A DNA stretch of 12,031 nucleotides from an uncultured Clostridium sp. (lineage in GTDB: Bacteria > Bacillota > Clostridia > Oscillospirales > Acutalibacteraceae): positions 1 through 12,031 of the forward strand of contig CAKUYY010000037.1 in assembly GCA_934717555.1 (NCBI GenBank), in the 5' to 3' direction. The position numbers were made by a program, and so were the translations under genes. The notes under the pieces were generated by a model that was not told where the DNA came from, searched no databases, and saw only the letters and a program-made list of their open reading frames with translations. Positions 1-6,112 of this stretch are shown here, piece after piece; position 1 is the first letter of the stretch, and each line of letters opens with the position of its first letter.

Positions 1-2
1 AA

Positions 3-65
3 ATGCTCTAAGTGATTGCTTCACTAACCATGACAAAATCATGATTAAGAAGTCACTTAGAGCAT
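3..65. repeat. 13-bp perfect inverted repeat at the break in the coupling-protein gene
   Basis: ATGCTCTAAGTGA at 3-15 is the exact reverse complement of 53-65, separated by 37 bases. A second small inverted repeat, CATGA/TCATG (29-33 and 39-43), sits inside the loop. The outer arm overlaps the stop codon that ends the truncated virD4-like gene. It could be the end of an insertion element, a recombinase site, or a hairpin. It matches no insertion sequence end I can recall. Confidence 0.6.
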
Positions 66-1039
66 ATATCACCGGCCGCCATCTTAAATTTCTTATATTG
101 ACGGACTGCAAAGTGATTTGCGTCGCGCTGTTCCAACTGTTCAAACAGCAGATCCACCGCCGACTTAAAGGTTTCATCGTCTTCCCGGCACTCGCAGGCA
201 TTGAGCATATCCAGCAGGGTAGTCATGTTCTTTTCTTCTTCCGGGGCTTCATAGTAGATGTAAGCGATCAGCGCCTGATACAACAGGGCCTCGGCCTTGC
301 TCCAGAAATCGTCCCCGCCTTTGCCTTCCTTGCTTTGTGTGTTTTCCATGATAACCGTCACCAATGAGAGAATGTCGGTTTCACTGTGGAGATAGTGGAA
401 GGGGTTATAGTGCATCGAGCAGCCAAAGTCGATGGTGTTCAGAATTTTCAGCTTATAGTGACCTTGCTGCACCAGCGCACGGCCTACCTCCTCCACGACA
501 GTCCCTTTCGGATCGGAGCAGACATAGGAGGCATTCATCTGAAGCAGATTGGGCTTGATGTGGTAGCGGGTTTTTCCGCTGCCGCTGCCTCCGATCACCA
601 GGACGTTGAGATTGACATTCCGCTTTTCCGGGTCGGCAATCTTTCCAAGGGTCAACCGCTCCGTATCGGTCAACAGGATATTTTGGGAGAAATCGGAGTT
701 GATGAACGGCGCTATATCTTTTTCGTTGCCCCATCGGGCCGTGCCGTATTCTTCTCCGTGCCGATACTTTTTCGCATTCTTGATCTTCGACCAGACCACC
801 AGACGCAGCAGCACAGCCGCCGCTGCGCCCACCAGCAGGTCAAAGGGATGAAGGCTGGGAAACGGGTTTTGAAATACCAACCCCAGCTTTATAAAGGCTG
901 CCAGCAGCCGGTCAATCATATCGCCGCCGGTAGTAAGCCGGTAGGCTTCCCCCAGCTTCGTGCAGAGCAGACCGGCAATCAGGTAGGGAAGGCTGGCTTT
1001 GACTGCCTTTGCCGGATTGATTTTGGGCAGGTTCTTCAT
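53..1039 (-). CDS. VirD4/TraG-family type IV coupling protein, C-terminally truncated
   Basis: Type IV coupling proteins are inner-membrane ATPases that pass the relaxase-DNA complex to the conjugative secretion channel. Two N-terminal hydrophobic segments (about residues 13-29 and 66-83) are followed by the YGTARWG stretch common in this family (98-104), a Walker A loop GGSGSGKT (150-157) and the SDPKGT motif (175-180). The protein stops at 328 residues; relatives are about 600. It ends just after KFKMAAG, and the Walker B box (usually LLDEFANIG) and the rest of the ATPase core are missing. The last codons are unlike the family and run into the inverted repeat at 3-65, so this is very probably a non-functional remnant. 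Its ATG overlaps the pcfB-like stop by 4 bases (ATGA), with AGGAGGTG ahead of it, implying translational coupling. Confidence 0.85.
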   Translation of the reverse strand: MKNLPKINPAKAVKASLPYLIAGLLCTKLGEAYRLTTGGDMIDRLLAAFIKLGLVFQNPFPSLHPFDLLVGAAAAVLLRLVVWSKIKNAKKYRHGEEYGTARWGNEKDIAPFINSDFSQNILLTDTERLTLGKIADPEKRNVNLNVLVIGGSGSGKTRYHIKPNLLQMNASYVCSDPKGTVVEEVGRALVQQGHYKLKILNTIDFGCSMHYNPFHYLHSETDILSLVTVIMENTQSKEGKGGDDFWSKAEALLYQALIAYIYYEAPEEEKNMTTLLDMLNACECREDDETFKSAVDLLFEQLEQRDANHFAVRQYKKFKMAAGDICSK

Positions 1040-1518
1040 CGCGTCACCTCCTGCTGTTTGTTGCGGGAGAGAGACTGCGCCATTTTCCGGACAACCTCCT
1101 GAAGCTGTGTAAGCTGGCGGCGAACCGACGGCTTTTCCTGGGATTGGCGCTTTACCACCTTGCCGGAATATTCCGCAAAGGCAGCGGTCAACGCATCCGC
1201 GTCCCGTGACTTGAAAAAGACCAGATAGCGGGGAGGCTGGCTTGTGGTGTCCTTTTTCAGTGCGAAATCAACACCGTATTTACGGGCAACACGCTCAAAG
1301 GACTTGATGTTACCATCTGTGATCTCGATATTGGAAACGCCTGCGCCCTGCCGGACAAGGTGCTTCACACTCTGCTTGCCCTTATAAATTTTCGGGTTCT
1401 TCTGGCTTTTTGTCATTTCTGCCAGGGCTTTTTCCAGGGCCTTCTTCAAGAGATTTGCGGTCAGCTTTCCCGCTTTAATGCTGATCGCCACAGATTTTTG
1501 TTCCAATTCTTCCTGCAT
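1036..1518 (-). CDS. PcfB-like conjugation protein (DUF3801 family)
   Basis: This 160-residue protein resembles the DUF3801/PcfB family, named after PcfB of enterococcal plasmid pCF10. These are small soluble proteins encoded directly upstream of the VirD4/TraG coupling protein and thought to act with it in presenting DNA for transfer. Visible features are a basic N-terminal helical part (AISIKAGKLTANLLKKALEK), a central conserved stretch around KHLVRQGAGVSNIEI, then a YLVFFKSRDADALTAAF segment and a charged, glutamine-rich tail. AGGAGG lies 7 bases before the ATG. The 4-base overlap with the coupling gene and the gene order support the assignment. A biochemical role is not evident from the sequence alone. 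Confidence 0.82.
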   Translation of the reverse strand: MQEELEQKSVAISIKAGKLTANLLKKALEKALAEMTKSQKNPKIYKGKQSVKHLVRQGAGVSNIEITDGNIKSFERVARKYGVDFALKKDTTSQPPRYLVFFKSRDADALTAAFAEYSGKVVKRQSQEKPSVRRQLTQLQEVVRKMAQSLSRNKQQEVTR

Positions 1519-1617
1519 GGGCTATCCTCCTTTCCGGCAGGGTGGAAATGGAAAGCAGAATACTAAGGCGGCACCACCAGTCGGTGCAGCAGGAAACGCA
1601 GCCGCCGGTGAAAGAAA

Positions 1618-1968
1618 TCAACGGGCTTCTTCATGGCCCTGGCTCCGGATTTTCAAAATGCCGTCCAGCGTGGTGGCCGTAATGCCAAGCCGCTGCGCCA
1701 CGGCAATATCGTTCTTTACGGCTTCGTCCACCTCGTCGCCGCAGACAATCAACACATGGCTGCGCCGCAGCAGCTCCCGCGCCATATCAATCCCGTCCTT
1801 GTGTTCGGCGGGGATGGAGTCATTGAGGAAGTGCGGCAGATAGAGGACGGGACAGATCGGGGTAAAACCGGCCTGATAGACCTTGCGGCAGTAGACCACC
1901 GCCTGGTCGGTGTCGGTAAATTCCTGGCCGCTCCAGGCGGCAGAAATGTAAGCAAACGGTTTCTTCAT
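1618..1968 (-). CDS. DUF7768/DUF4406-like small protein of ICE
   Basis: The 116-residue product begins MKKPFAYISAAWSGQ. It has the look of the DUF4406/DUF7768 group, which is distantly related to nucleoside 2-deoxyribosyltransferase folds: a beta strand AYISA, a Y-C-R-K-VYQAGFTPICPVLYLPHFL segment, and a later RSHVLIVCGDEVDEAV strand-loop. Family members are common passengers in clostridial ICEs and phages, and their reaction is not established. The start at 1968 is preferred over an in-frame ATG at 2025 because AGGAG lies 7 bases before it, while the upstream extension runs through the inverted repeat at 2021-2060. It lies between repA and the pcfB-like gene on the same strand, so it is probably in the same transfer/replication operon. 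Confidence 0.72.
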   Translation of the reverse strand: MKKPFAYISAAWSGQEFTDTDQAVVYCRKVYQAGFTPICPVLYLPHFLNDSIPAEHKDGIDMARELLRRSHVLIVCGDEVDEAVKNDIAVAQRLGITATTLDGILKIRSQGHEEAR

Positions 1969-2020
1969 GGGGTCGCTCCTTTCTCCGGCTTCGTGCCGGG
2001 TGGCAAACCAACGGCCCCGC

Positions 2021-2060
2021 GTCAAGAATGAAATGAACGCGCACCGTGCGCGTTCTTGAC
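2021..2060. repeat. Nested inverted repeats between repA and the DUF7768-like gene
   Basis: The outer arms GTCAAGAA (2021-2028) and TTCTTGAC (2053-2060) enclose a tight GC-rich hairpin GAACGCGCA-CCG-TGCGCGTTC (2035-2055). A third pair, AATGAAC (2032-2038) and GTTCATT (2069-2075), overlaps both. Competing foldings of this kind occur in operators, oriT regions and single-strand origins. The sequence alone does not say which. Confidence 0.5.
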
Positions 2061-2092
2061 ACAGTGCCGTTCATTTGCAGATTGGTAACCAA

Positions 2093-2123
2093 GGGCGGGC
2101 CGGATAAGACCGGCTCGCCGCCC
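2093..2123. terminator. GC-rich hairpin downstream of repA, possible weak terminator
   Basis: GGGCGG-GCCGG pairs with CCGGC-TCG-CCGCCC around an ATAAGA loop, with a 3-base bulge. It begins 22 bases past the repA stop codon (minus strand). Neither side carries a proper T-run, so it may only stabilise or pause transcripts. Confidence 0.4.
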
Positions 2124-2145
2124 TCATTTGAGTATGAAAAAACAG

Positions 2146-3051
2146 TTACCCGCTGCCGTACATATCGTGATTGACAAGTGCGGTGTAGTAACTGTTAATG
2201 GTGGTAGGCGCATAGTAGAGGGAGGTCAGCAGGTAGGCACGGATGTTTCGCACCTTCGTCGTATTCTCATGCAGGCTGTGGATCACATACTCGATGTGGC
2301 CGGAGTCCAGCTTCAGCAGTCTGCTTTTCACAACCTCCTTTGGGTAGTCCTCGCCTCCAATGCGGATCATTTTTCGGGTGCTGCATACCGTGTCTACCAG
2401 AATGTCCAGAATTTCATCCAGCAGGTCGCAGTCATAGCCCAGGTTTTTCCGGAGAATGTCATACTCAATATTCTCCTTCAAAATCTCTCGATAGGCCCGT
2501 ATCGTATCCATCGTATCAGCCGCCGTAGGCGGTCTACCCTCCGAAGGCTGCGCCGCCGGATGGATAGATGGATCAGTATCGTTCCTATCAGTCTTATTCT
2601 TATCAGTATTGATTGTGTCCGATTTTCGGAAGTCAAGAGTTCCGGTTTCGGGAAGTGCAGACTTCCGGTTTTCGGAAGTCTTGACTTCCTCTTTCCGGAT
2701 AAAGTTCTTGACATAGATTTTTGTGGGGCGGCCCTGGCCCTGCTTCTTGCGCTCGATCAGGCCCACCTTGTCTAACTCGGTGAACAGGGACACCGCCTTA
2801 TTATGGCCACAGCACATCGCGTCCATCGTTTCTTCCAACGTGAAGTAGATGAACACGCGCTCCTGTTCGTCCAGCCAGCCGTTGCGTATGGACAGCCCCA
2901 TGCGGTCTAACATCAGGCCGTACAGGATTTTCGCGTCTGCTGTTATACGCCGGAAGCCGGGGTCGGTAAACAACACCTTCGGAATCCGGTAAAAGGTATA
3001 TTGTTCTGCCTCCGTTCCGTAAAAGTAATCCAATGCACCCGGCTCGGCCAT
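2146..3051 (-). CDS. repA: Replication initiator protein A (RepA_N domain, with C-terminal DUF6017-like part)
   Basis: RepA_N proteins start theta-type replication of low-GC Gram-positive plasmids, and many ICEs carry one for maintenance as a circular intermediate. The 301-residue product has the typical RepA_N start: EQYTFYRIPKVLF (16-28), then ITADAKILYGLMLDRMGLS (36-54), then a winged-helix part ending in VGLIERKKQGQGRPTKIYV (96-114). A low-complexity linker (about 118-180) follows, and then a helical C-terminal domain. The start at 3051 is chosen because AAGGGGG(T) lies just upstream; the in-frame ATG at 3087 has no such site. The linker DNA contains a 23-bp-period repeat array, a candidate origin. 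It is the first ICE gene next to rlmD. Confidence 0.88.
   Translation of the reverse strand: MAEPGALDYFYGTEAEQYTFYRIPKVLFTDPGFRRITADAKILYGLMLDRMGLSIRNGWLDEQERVFIYFTLEETMDAMCCGHNKAVSLFTELDKVGLIERKKQGQGRPTKIYVKNFIRKEEVKTSENRKSALPETGTLDFRKSDTINTDKNKTDRNDTDPSIHPAAQPSEGRPPTAADTMDTIRAYREILKENIEYDILRKNLGYDCDLLDEILDILVDTVCSTRKMIRIGGEDYPKEVVKSRLLKLDSGHIEYVIHSLHENTTKVRNIRAYLLTSLYYAPTTINSYYTALVNHDMYGSG
2572..2607. repeat. Three ATCAGT copies at 15-bp spacing in an AT-rich stretch of repA
   Basis: ATCAGT occurs at 2572-2577, 2587-2592 and 2602-2607, exactly 15 bases apart, and encodes a TDxN-type amino acid repeat. The stretch is AT-rich and adjoins the 23-bp array, so it could be a melting region of an in-gene origin. 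A simple coding repeat is equally possible. Confidence 0.45.
2618..2698. repeat. 23-bp-period iteron-like array inside repA (candidate replication origin)
   Basis: Three copies of a TCCGGTTTTCGGAAGTC-like unit start at 2618, 2641 and 2664, with a degenerate fourth at 2687. The best unit holds a 9-bp inverted repeat, 2659-2667 with 2673-2681. The 23-bp period is not a multiple of three, so the protein does not repeat while the DNA does, implying selection on DNA. RepA_N plasmids are known to keep their origin in the linker of the rep gene, which is where this array lies (codons about 118-145). Confidence 0.65.
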
Positions 3052-3085
3052 GTTTTCACCCCCTTTTCTCTCAGACCGGCAAAAC

Positions 3086-3115
3086 AAAAGGCGCTGCCCG
3101 AAAGCAACACCTTTT
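3086..3115 (-). terminator. Rho-independent terminator between rlmD and repA (possible attenuator)
   Basis: Read on the minus strand, AAAAGGTGTTGC pairs with GCAGCGCCTTTT (two G-U pairs) around TTTCGG, followed by GTTTTG. It lies 42 bases past the rlmD stop and 35 bases before the repA start. It can end rlmD transcripts or attenuate repA. Confidence 0.55.
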
Positions 3116-3141
3116 GAAGTGAGCGCCGTCCGAAAACGGCG
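3090..3141 (-). promoter_or_regulatory. Alternative hairpins in the repA leader (attenuator-like)
   Basis: On the minus strand CGCCGT (3141-3136) pairs with ACGGCG (3129-3124). GGCGCT (3127-3122) can instead pair with AGCGCC (3095-3090). The second pairing shares 4 bases with the first hairpin and takes the 3' arm of the terminator at 3086-3115. The arrangement resembles an anti-antiterminator / antiterminator / terminator set. No clear promoter was found directly upstream. Confidence 0.4.
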
Positions 3142-3153
3142 TATTTATAAAAT

Positions 3154-3172
3154 TTTTCAAATCATTTGAAAA
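3154..3172. repeat. 19-bp perfect palindrome over the rlmD stop codon
   Basis: TTTTCAAATCATTTGAAAA has 9-bp arms around one base and contains the rlmD stop codon (TGA, 3159-3157 on the minus strand). It sits just inside the presumed ICE end, so it could be a protein-binding site there. AT-rich composition makes a chance palindrome possible. Confidence 0.5.
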
Positions 3173-4794
3173 TGCTTTAATGCGTCCATAATCGCTGCCT
3201 CTTTCTCTGGCGGGCACTGCGGTACTTTCGCATCTTCCTTTTTGGATACGTTATAATTTTTTCTTTCGATGATTCCACACTTTCTTTTTATCTGAGCGAT
3301 ATAAAGCTGGCTTACTTTTAGTCCGTACTTGTTCAAAACATAAGCTTTGATTTCATCGTAGGTTGCTTTACTTTCCGCCGCCGTTAAATCCAACTCATCC
3401 ATCTTAAGTTCTATTTCGATATGATGGTCGACTTTGAGTTTGGACAATAATACTACCGTCTCCACATGCCCCGTCCGAGGAAATAGATCCACGGGCACGG
3501 CCTGCCGGGGCGCATAGCCCCGCTGGGCGAAATATTTCAGGTCCCGGGCCAGGGTGGCGGGGTCGCAGGATACATAAACAATCCGTTTGGGGTTCATGCC
3601 CGCCGCCACCTGAACCAGTTCTTCCCCGCAGCCTTTGCGAGGCGGGTCCAGGACAATCACATCTGGGGAAACGCCTTCTTTTGCCAGCTGCTCGGCGGCC
3701 TTAGGGGCGTCCGCGCACAAAAAACGGGCGTTTGGTATCCCATTGCGCCGGGCGTTTTCCCAGGCGTCCGCAACCGCCTGCTCGACGATCTCCACCCCGA
3801 TGATCTCCTTTGCCTGATCCGCCATGGTGAGACCGATGGTACCGGTCCCGCAATAAAGATCCAGCAGGGTTTCTTTTCCGGTCAGGCCAGCGTATTTTTT
3901 CGCGATTCCATACAGCCTTTCCGCCTGGCTGCGGTTCACCTGATAAAAGGACAGGGGTGAAATCTTAAACCTTAGCCCGCAAAGCTCGTCGGTGATGAAA
4001 TCCTGTCCCCAAATCGTACGGCATTTCTTGCCCAAAATTACATTGGTGCGCTCCCGATTGTGGTTGACTACCACGCTTTTTAATCCCGGCACGGTTTCCC
4101 GGAGCATCCTCACAAGCTCCTGTTCCCCTTTCAGCCCGTTGCCGTTGACCACCAGGCACACCATGACCTCCCCGGTCTTTTCCCCGTACCGGATGTACAG
4201 ATGACGGAATTTTCCCGTATGAGTGCGCTCGTCATAGGGCTGGGGCTGGAATTTTTCCGCCCACTGGCGGACGGTATCGGTCACAGTCCGAAAAATTTCC
4301 GGCTGGAGCAGGCAAGTCTGCGCGTCCACCACTCGGTGGCTGTGAGGGGCGTAGAATCCCATGTGTAGCCCTCCATCTGCCCCCGCCGCAACGGGAAGCT
4401 GCGCTTTGTTGCGGTAGTGATCCGGGTGATCCGCCCCGATGATGGGGAGCACTTCCAGGTCAGAAAAACCGCCGATCCGGGTCAAAGCGTCCTTGACCTG
4501 CTGTTCTTTGGCTTTCAGTTCCGCCTCATAGGAGATATGGCGGGTCAGGCATCCGCCGCATTTTGGAAACTGGGGGCACTGGGATACTACCCGGTCCGGA
4601 GATGGGCAGAGGATCTCTTCTATTTTGCCAAAGGCATAGTTTTTCGCTACTTTGAGGATTTTCGCGCGGATCACGTCACCCTGGGCGGTGGCTGGAACAA
4701 ATACCGCCATCCCTTCTATCCGGCCTATCCCGCTTCCCTGGGCGGTCAGGCTCGTGATCTCTAGTTCTACTATTTGATTTTTTGCCACAGACAT
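3157..4794 (-). CDS. rlmD: 23S rRNA (uracil(1939)-C(5))-methyltransferase RlmD/RumA-type with extra C-terminal tail
   Basis: This enzyme methylates C5 of a uridine in 23S rRNA using S-adenosylmethionine. It has an N-terminal TRAM domain (about 5-62); iron-sulfur cluster cysteines C73, C79, C82 and C161; the SAM-binding loop DLYCGTGTIG (312-321); DPPRKGC (383-389); and the nucleophile C410 in VYVSCDPATLARDL. The canonical family ending HVETVVLL is at 443-450. Instead of stopping there, the frame continues about 92 residues (454-545) with a lysine-rich, AT-rich tail that looks like a separate small domain. Rum-family genes are known integration targets of streptococcal ICEs, and here the gene abuts ICE genes, so the tail is probably element-derived. 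The position of the modified uridine is inferred from homology; related paralogues (RlmCD, TrmFO-independent TrmA types) are possible. Confidence 0.88.
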   Translation of the reverse strand: MSVAKNQIVELEITSLTAQGSGIGRIEGMAVFVPATAQGDVIRAKILKVAKNYAFGKIEEILCPSPDRVVSQCPQFPKCGGCLTRHISYEAELKAKEQQVKDALTRIGGFSDLEVLPIIGADHPDHYRNKAQLPVAAGADGGLHMGFYAPHSHRVVDAQTCLLQPEIFRTVTDTVRQWAEKFQPQPYDERTHTGKFRHLYIRYGEKTGEVMVCLVVNGNGLKGEQELVRMLRETVPGLKSVVVNHNRERTNVILGKKCRTIWGQDFITDELCGLRFKISPLSFYQVNRSQAERLYGIAKKYAGLTGKETLLDLYCGTGTIGLTMADQAKEIIGVEIVEQAVADAWENARRNGIPNARFLCADAPKAAEQLAKEGVSPDVIVLDPPRKGCGEELVQVAAGMNPKRIVYVSCDPATLARDLKYFAQRGYAPRQAVPVDLFPRTGHVETVVLLSKLKVDHHIEIELKMDELDLTAAESKATYDEIKAYVLNKYGLKVSQLYIAQIKRKCGIIERKNYNVSKKEDAKVPQCPPEKEAAIMDALKHFQMI

Positions 4795-4851
4795 TCTGTT
4801 TCCTCACTTCATCTTAATTACATGGCCAATATATAAGTTAGTTGTATCTAT

Positions 4852-5178
4852 CTAAGCTTGTCCCATCCATTTTAAAATCTGTTCCACCACAAAGACCACC
4901 GCCGTGGAAGAAAGCGCCACGGTAAGCAGCCCCCTCCCAAAATAGGAAAGCACCAGGGCCACTAGTAATCCCGCTACCGCGGAAATCACATTAGAGGTAG
5001 AATACAGGATTTCCGGGAAGGTCATGGCCGCCAGTACGGCATAGGGTACATACGCCAAAAAGGAGCGGATAAACCGGCTTTTTATTTTCTTCCGGAAAAT
5101 CGCCAGGGGGAGCATGCGGGGAATATAGGTGACAAGGGCCATAATGGCCACGCCGATCAGAATTCTGGTATAGTTCAC
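4852..5178 (-). CDS. azlD: AzlD: small subunit of branched-chain amino acid exporter
   Basis: The 108-residue hydrophobic protein has about four membrane segments (near 5-22, 39-56, 62-79 and 84-103) and the family's TYIPRMLPLAIF stretch (17-28). AzlD-type proteins pair with AzlC to export branched-chain amino acids and analogues such as 4-azaleucine across the cytoplasmic membrane. The start is GTG and overlaps the azlC stop by four bases (GTGA), so translation is coupled and the two are made together. The size matches the usual family length of about 100-110. There are 57 bases between its stop and rlmD downstream. Confidence 0.9.
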   Translation of the reverse strand: MNYTRILIGVAIMALVTYIPRMLPLAIFRKKIKSRFIRSFLAYVPYAVLAAMTFPEILYSTSNVISAVAGLLVALVLSYFGRGLLTVALSSTAVVFVVEQILKWMGQA

Positions 5179-5918
5179 CCGTTCTCTTCCCCCTCTTCTT
5201 CGTCATTCACCGGATAGCGCAGCGCCGCCGCCGCGGAAGCCAGTACCGCACAGATAATGATAATCCATCCGCTGGAGAGGCTGTTGAGCCCCGGTACATA
5301 GTGAAACACACAGGAAATCAAGGCCCCCAGCACTACGGTAAACGCCACGGGCTTCAGCTTCCGGGACGGCGGGATGATAATGGCGATAAACATCCCATAG
5401 ATGGCAATACCCAGAGCGCTTCTCACGGATTCCGGCAAGACACCGGCGGCGGCCGCCCCCAAAAAAGTCCCAAGCGTCCAGCCCAGATAGGGGGTAGCGA
5501 TCAGTCCCGCCAGATAGTTGGCCCTTACTTTTCCCTCATGCTGCATGGCTACCGCGAATACTTCATCCGTATTGCCAAAAGAGAGCACACACCGCTTCCA
5601 CATGCTCATGTTTGGGTCAATCTTTTGAGACAGGGAAAGCGACATCAGCATATACCGGATGTTGATGACAAACGTAGTGATAGCGATTTCCACATACATC
5701 GCGCCGGAAAGGATCAGTTCCGTCCCGGCAAACTGCCCGGCAGAGGTAAAATTAGTCATGGAAATCAGCACGGCAAGCCATACCGGCATACCGTTTTCCG
5801 TGACCATCATGCCAAATGCAAAGGATACGGATATATAGCCCAGACAAATAGGCATTCCATCCCGCAGGCCGCGTACAAAAGATGTTCCTCCCGCTAATTT
5901 ATGATTTATTTTTCCCAC
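5175..5918 (-). CDS. azlC: AzlC family branched-chain amino acid permease
   Basis: AzlC is the large subunit of the two-part branched-chain amino acid exporter. The 247-residue protein begins with the family pattern FVRGLRDGMPICLGYISVSFAFG and continues through FTSAGQFAGTELI and INIRYMLMSLSLSQKI, both typical of AzlC. There are about six or seven membrane segments, and the hydrophilic acidic C-terminus overlaps azlD. The start is GTG at 5918, with a strong AGGAGG 13 bases upstream; the spacing is slightly long, but no better in-frame start lies closer. Substrate choice is inferred from the family. No T-box (tRNA-sensing) element was seen in the 194-base leader, so regulation by amino acid starvation is not evident here. 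Confidence 0.9.
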   Translation of the reverse strand: MGKINHKLAGGTSFVRGLRDGMPICLGYISVSFAFGMMVTENGMPVWLAVLISMTNFTSAGQFAGTELILSGAMYVEIAITTFVINIRYMLMSLSLSQKIDPNMSMWKRCVLSFGNTDEVFAVAMQHEGKVRANYLAGLIATPYLGWTLGTFLGAAAAGVLPESVRSALGIAIYGMFIAIIIPPSRKLKPVAFTVVLGALISCVFHYVPGLNSLSSGWIIIICAVLASAAAALRYPVNDEEEGEENG

Positions 5919-5955
5919 GATCTTATCGGTCCCTCCTACTATGGGGTATTCCTCC

Positions 5956-5982
5956 GGCTGTTTCCCTAAAAATGGAACAGCC
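5956..5982 (-). repeat. Hairpin in the azlC leader
   Basis: GGCTGTTTCC (5956-5965) pairs with GGAACAGCC (5974-5982) with one bulged T. It lies 38 bases ahead of the azlC start on the minus strand and lacks a T-run, so it is not a clear terminator. It might end or stabilise the upstream transcript. Confidence 0.3.
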
Positions 5983-6112
5983 CTGAGGCCCGCTTTTTAC
6001 CGCATGCGGCCCCTGCCCCTTTTTTCTATTTCTCAACCGCTTGATCCTTTCATATCCTCTATCGAAAGATCTTGCTAATTTTTCCTTATTATCAAACAGG
6101 CTCCCCTTTCTG

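Larger units (their letters stand above)
1..3435. mobile_element. End fragment of an integrative conjugative element (ICE) joined to the 3' end of rlmD
   Basis: Four consecutive minus-strand genes (repA, DUF7768-like, pcfB-like, virD4-like) form the replication and coupling module typical of ICEs in Clostridia. The right boundary is placed inside rlmD near 3435. There the reading frame passes the canonical RlmD ending (HVETVVLL, residues 443-450) and GC drops from about 63% (counted over 3541-3660) to about 35% (counted over 3241-3420). The left part is interrupted at about 75, where the coupling protein breaks off. No integrase, relaxase or VirB4 is in view, so whether the rest of the element lies left of the window is unknown. 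That it is an ICE follows from gene content; the exact boundary is inference. Confidence 0.7.

Noticed and set aside
386..1102. Long plus-strand open frame of 238 codons
   Set aside because: It is antisense to the virD4-like gene, has no ribosome site and no recognisable protein features; the minus-strand frame has clear motifs.
2618..2698. CRISPR array
   Set aside because: The units are contiguous at a 23-bp period, degenerate and inside a coding gene; there are no unique spacers and no cas genes.
2128..2775. 215-codon plus-strand open frame
   Set aside because: It lies antisense to repA, whose RepA_N motifs, ribosome site and neighbours are convincing.
5301..5897. 198-codon plus-strand open frame
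   Set aside because: It is antisense to azlC; the composition (many His, Gln, Arg, Gly) is that of a reversed membrane protein gene.
5919..6112. T-box or other amino acid-sensing leader ahead of azlC
   Set aside because: No T-box core sequence or terminator/antiterminator pair with a T-run could be found.
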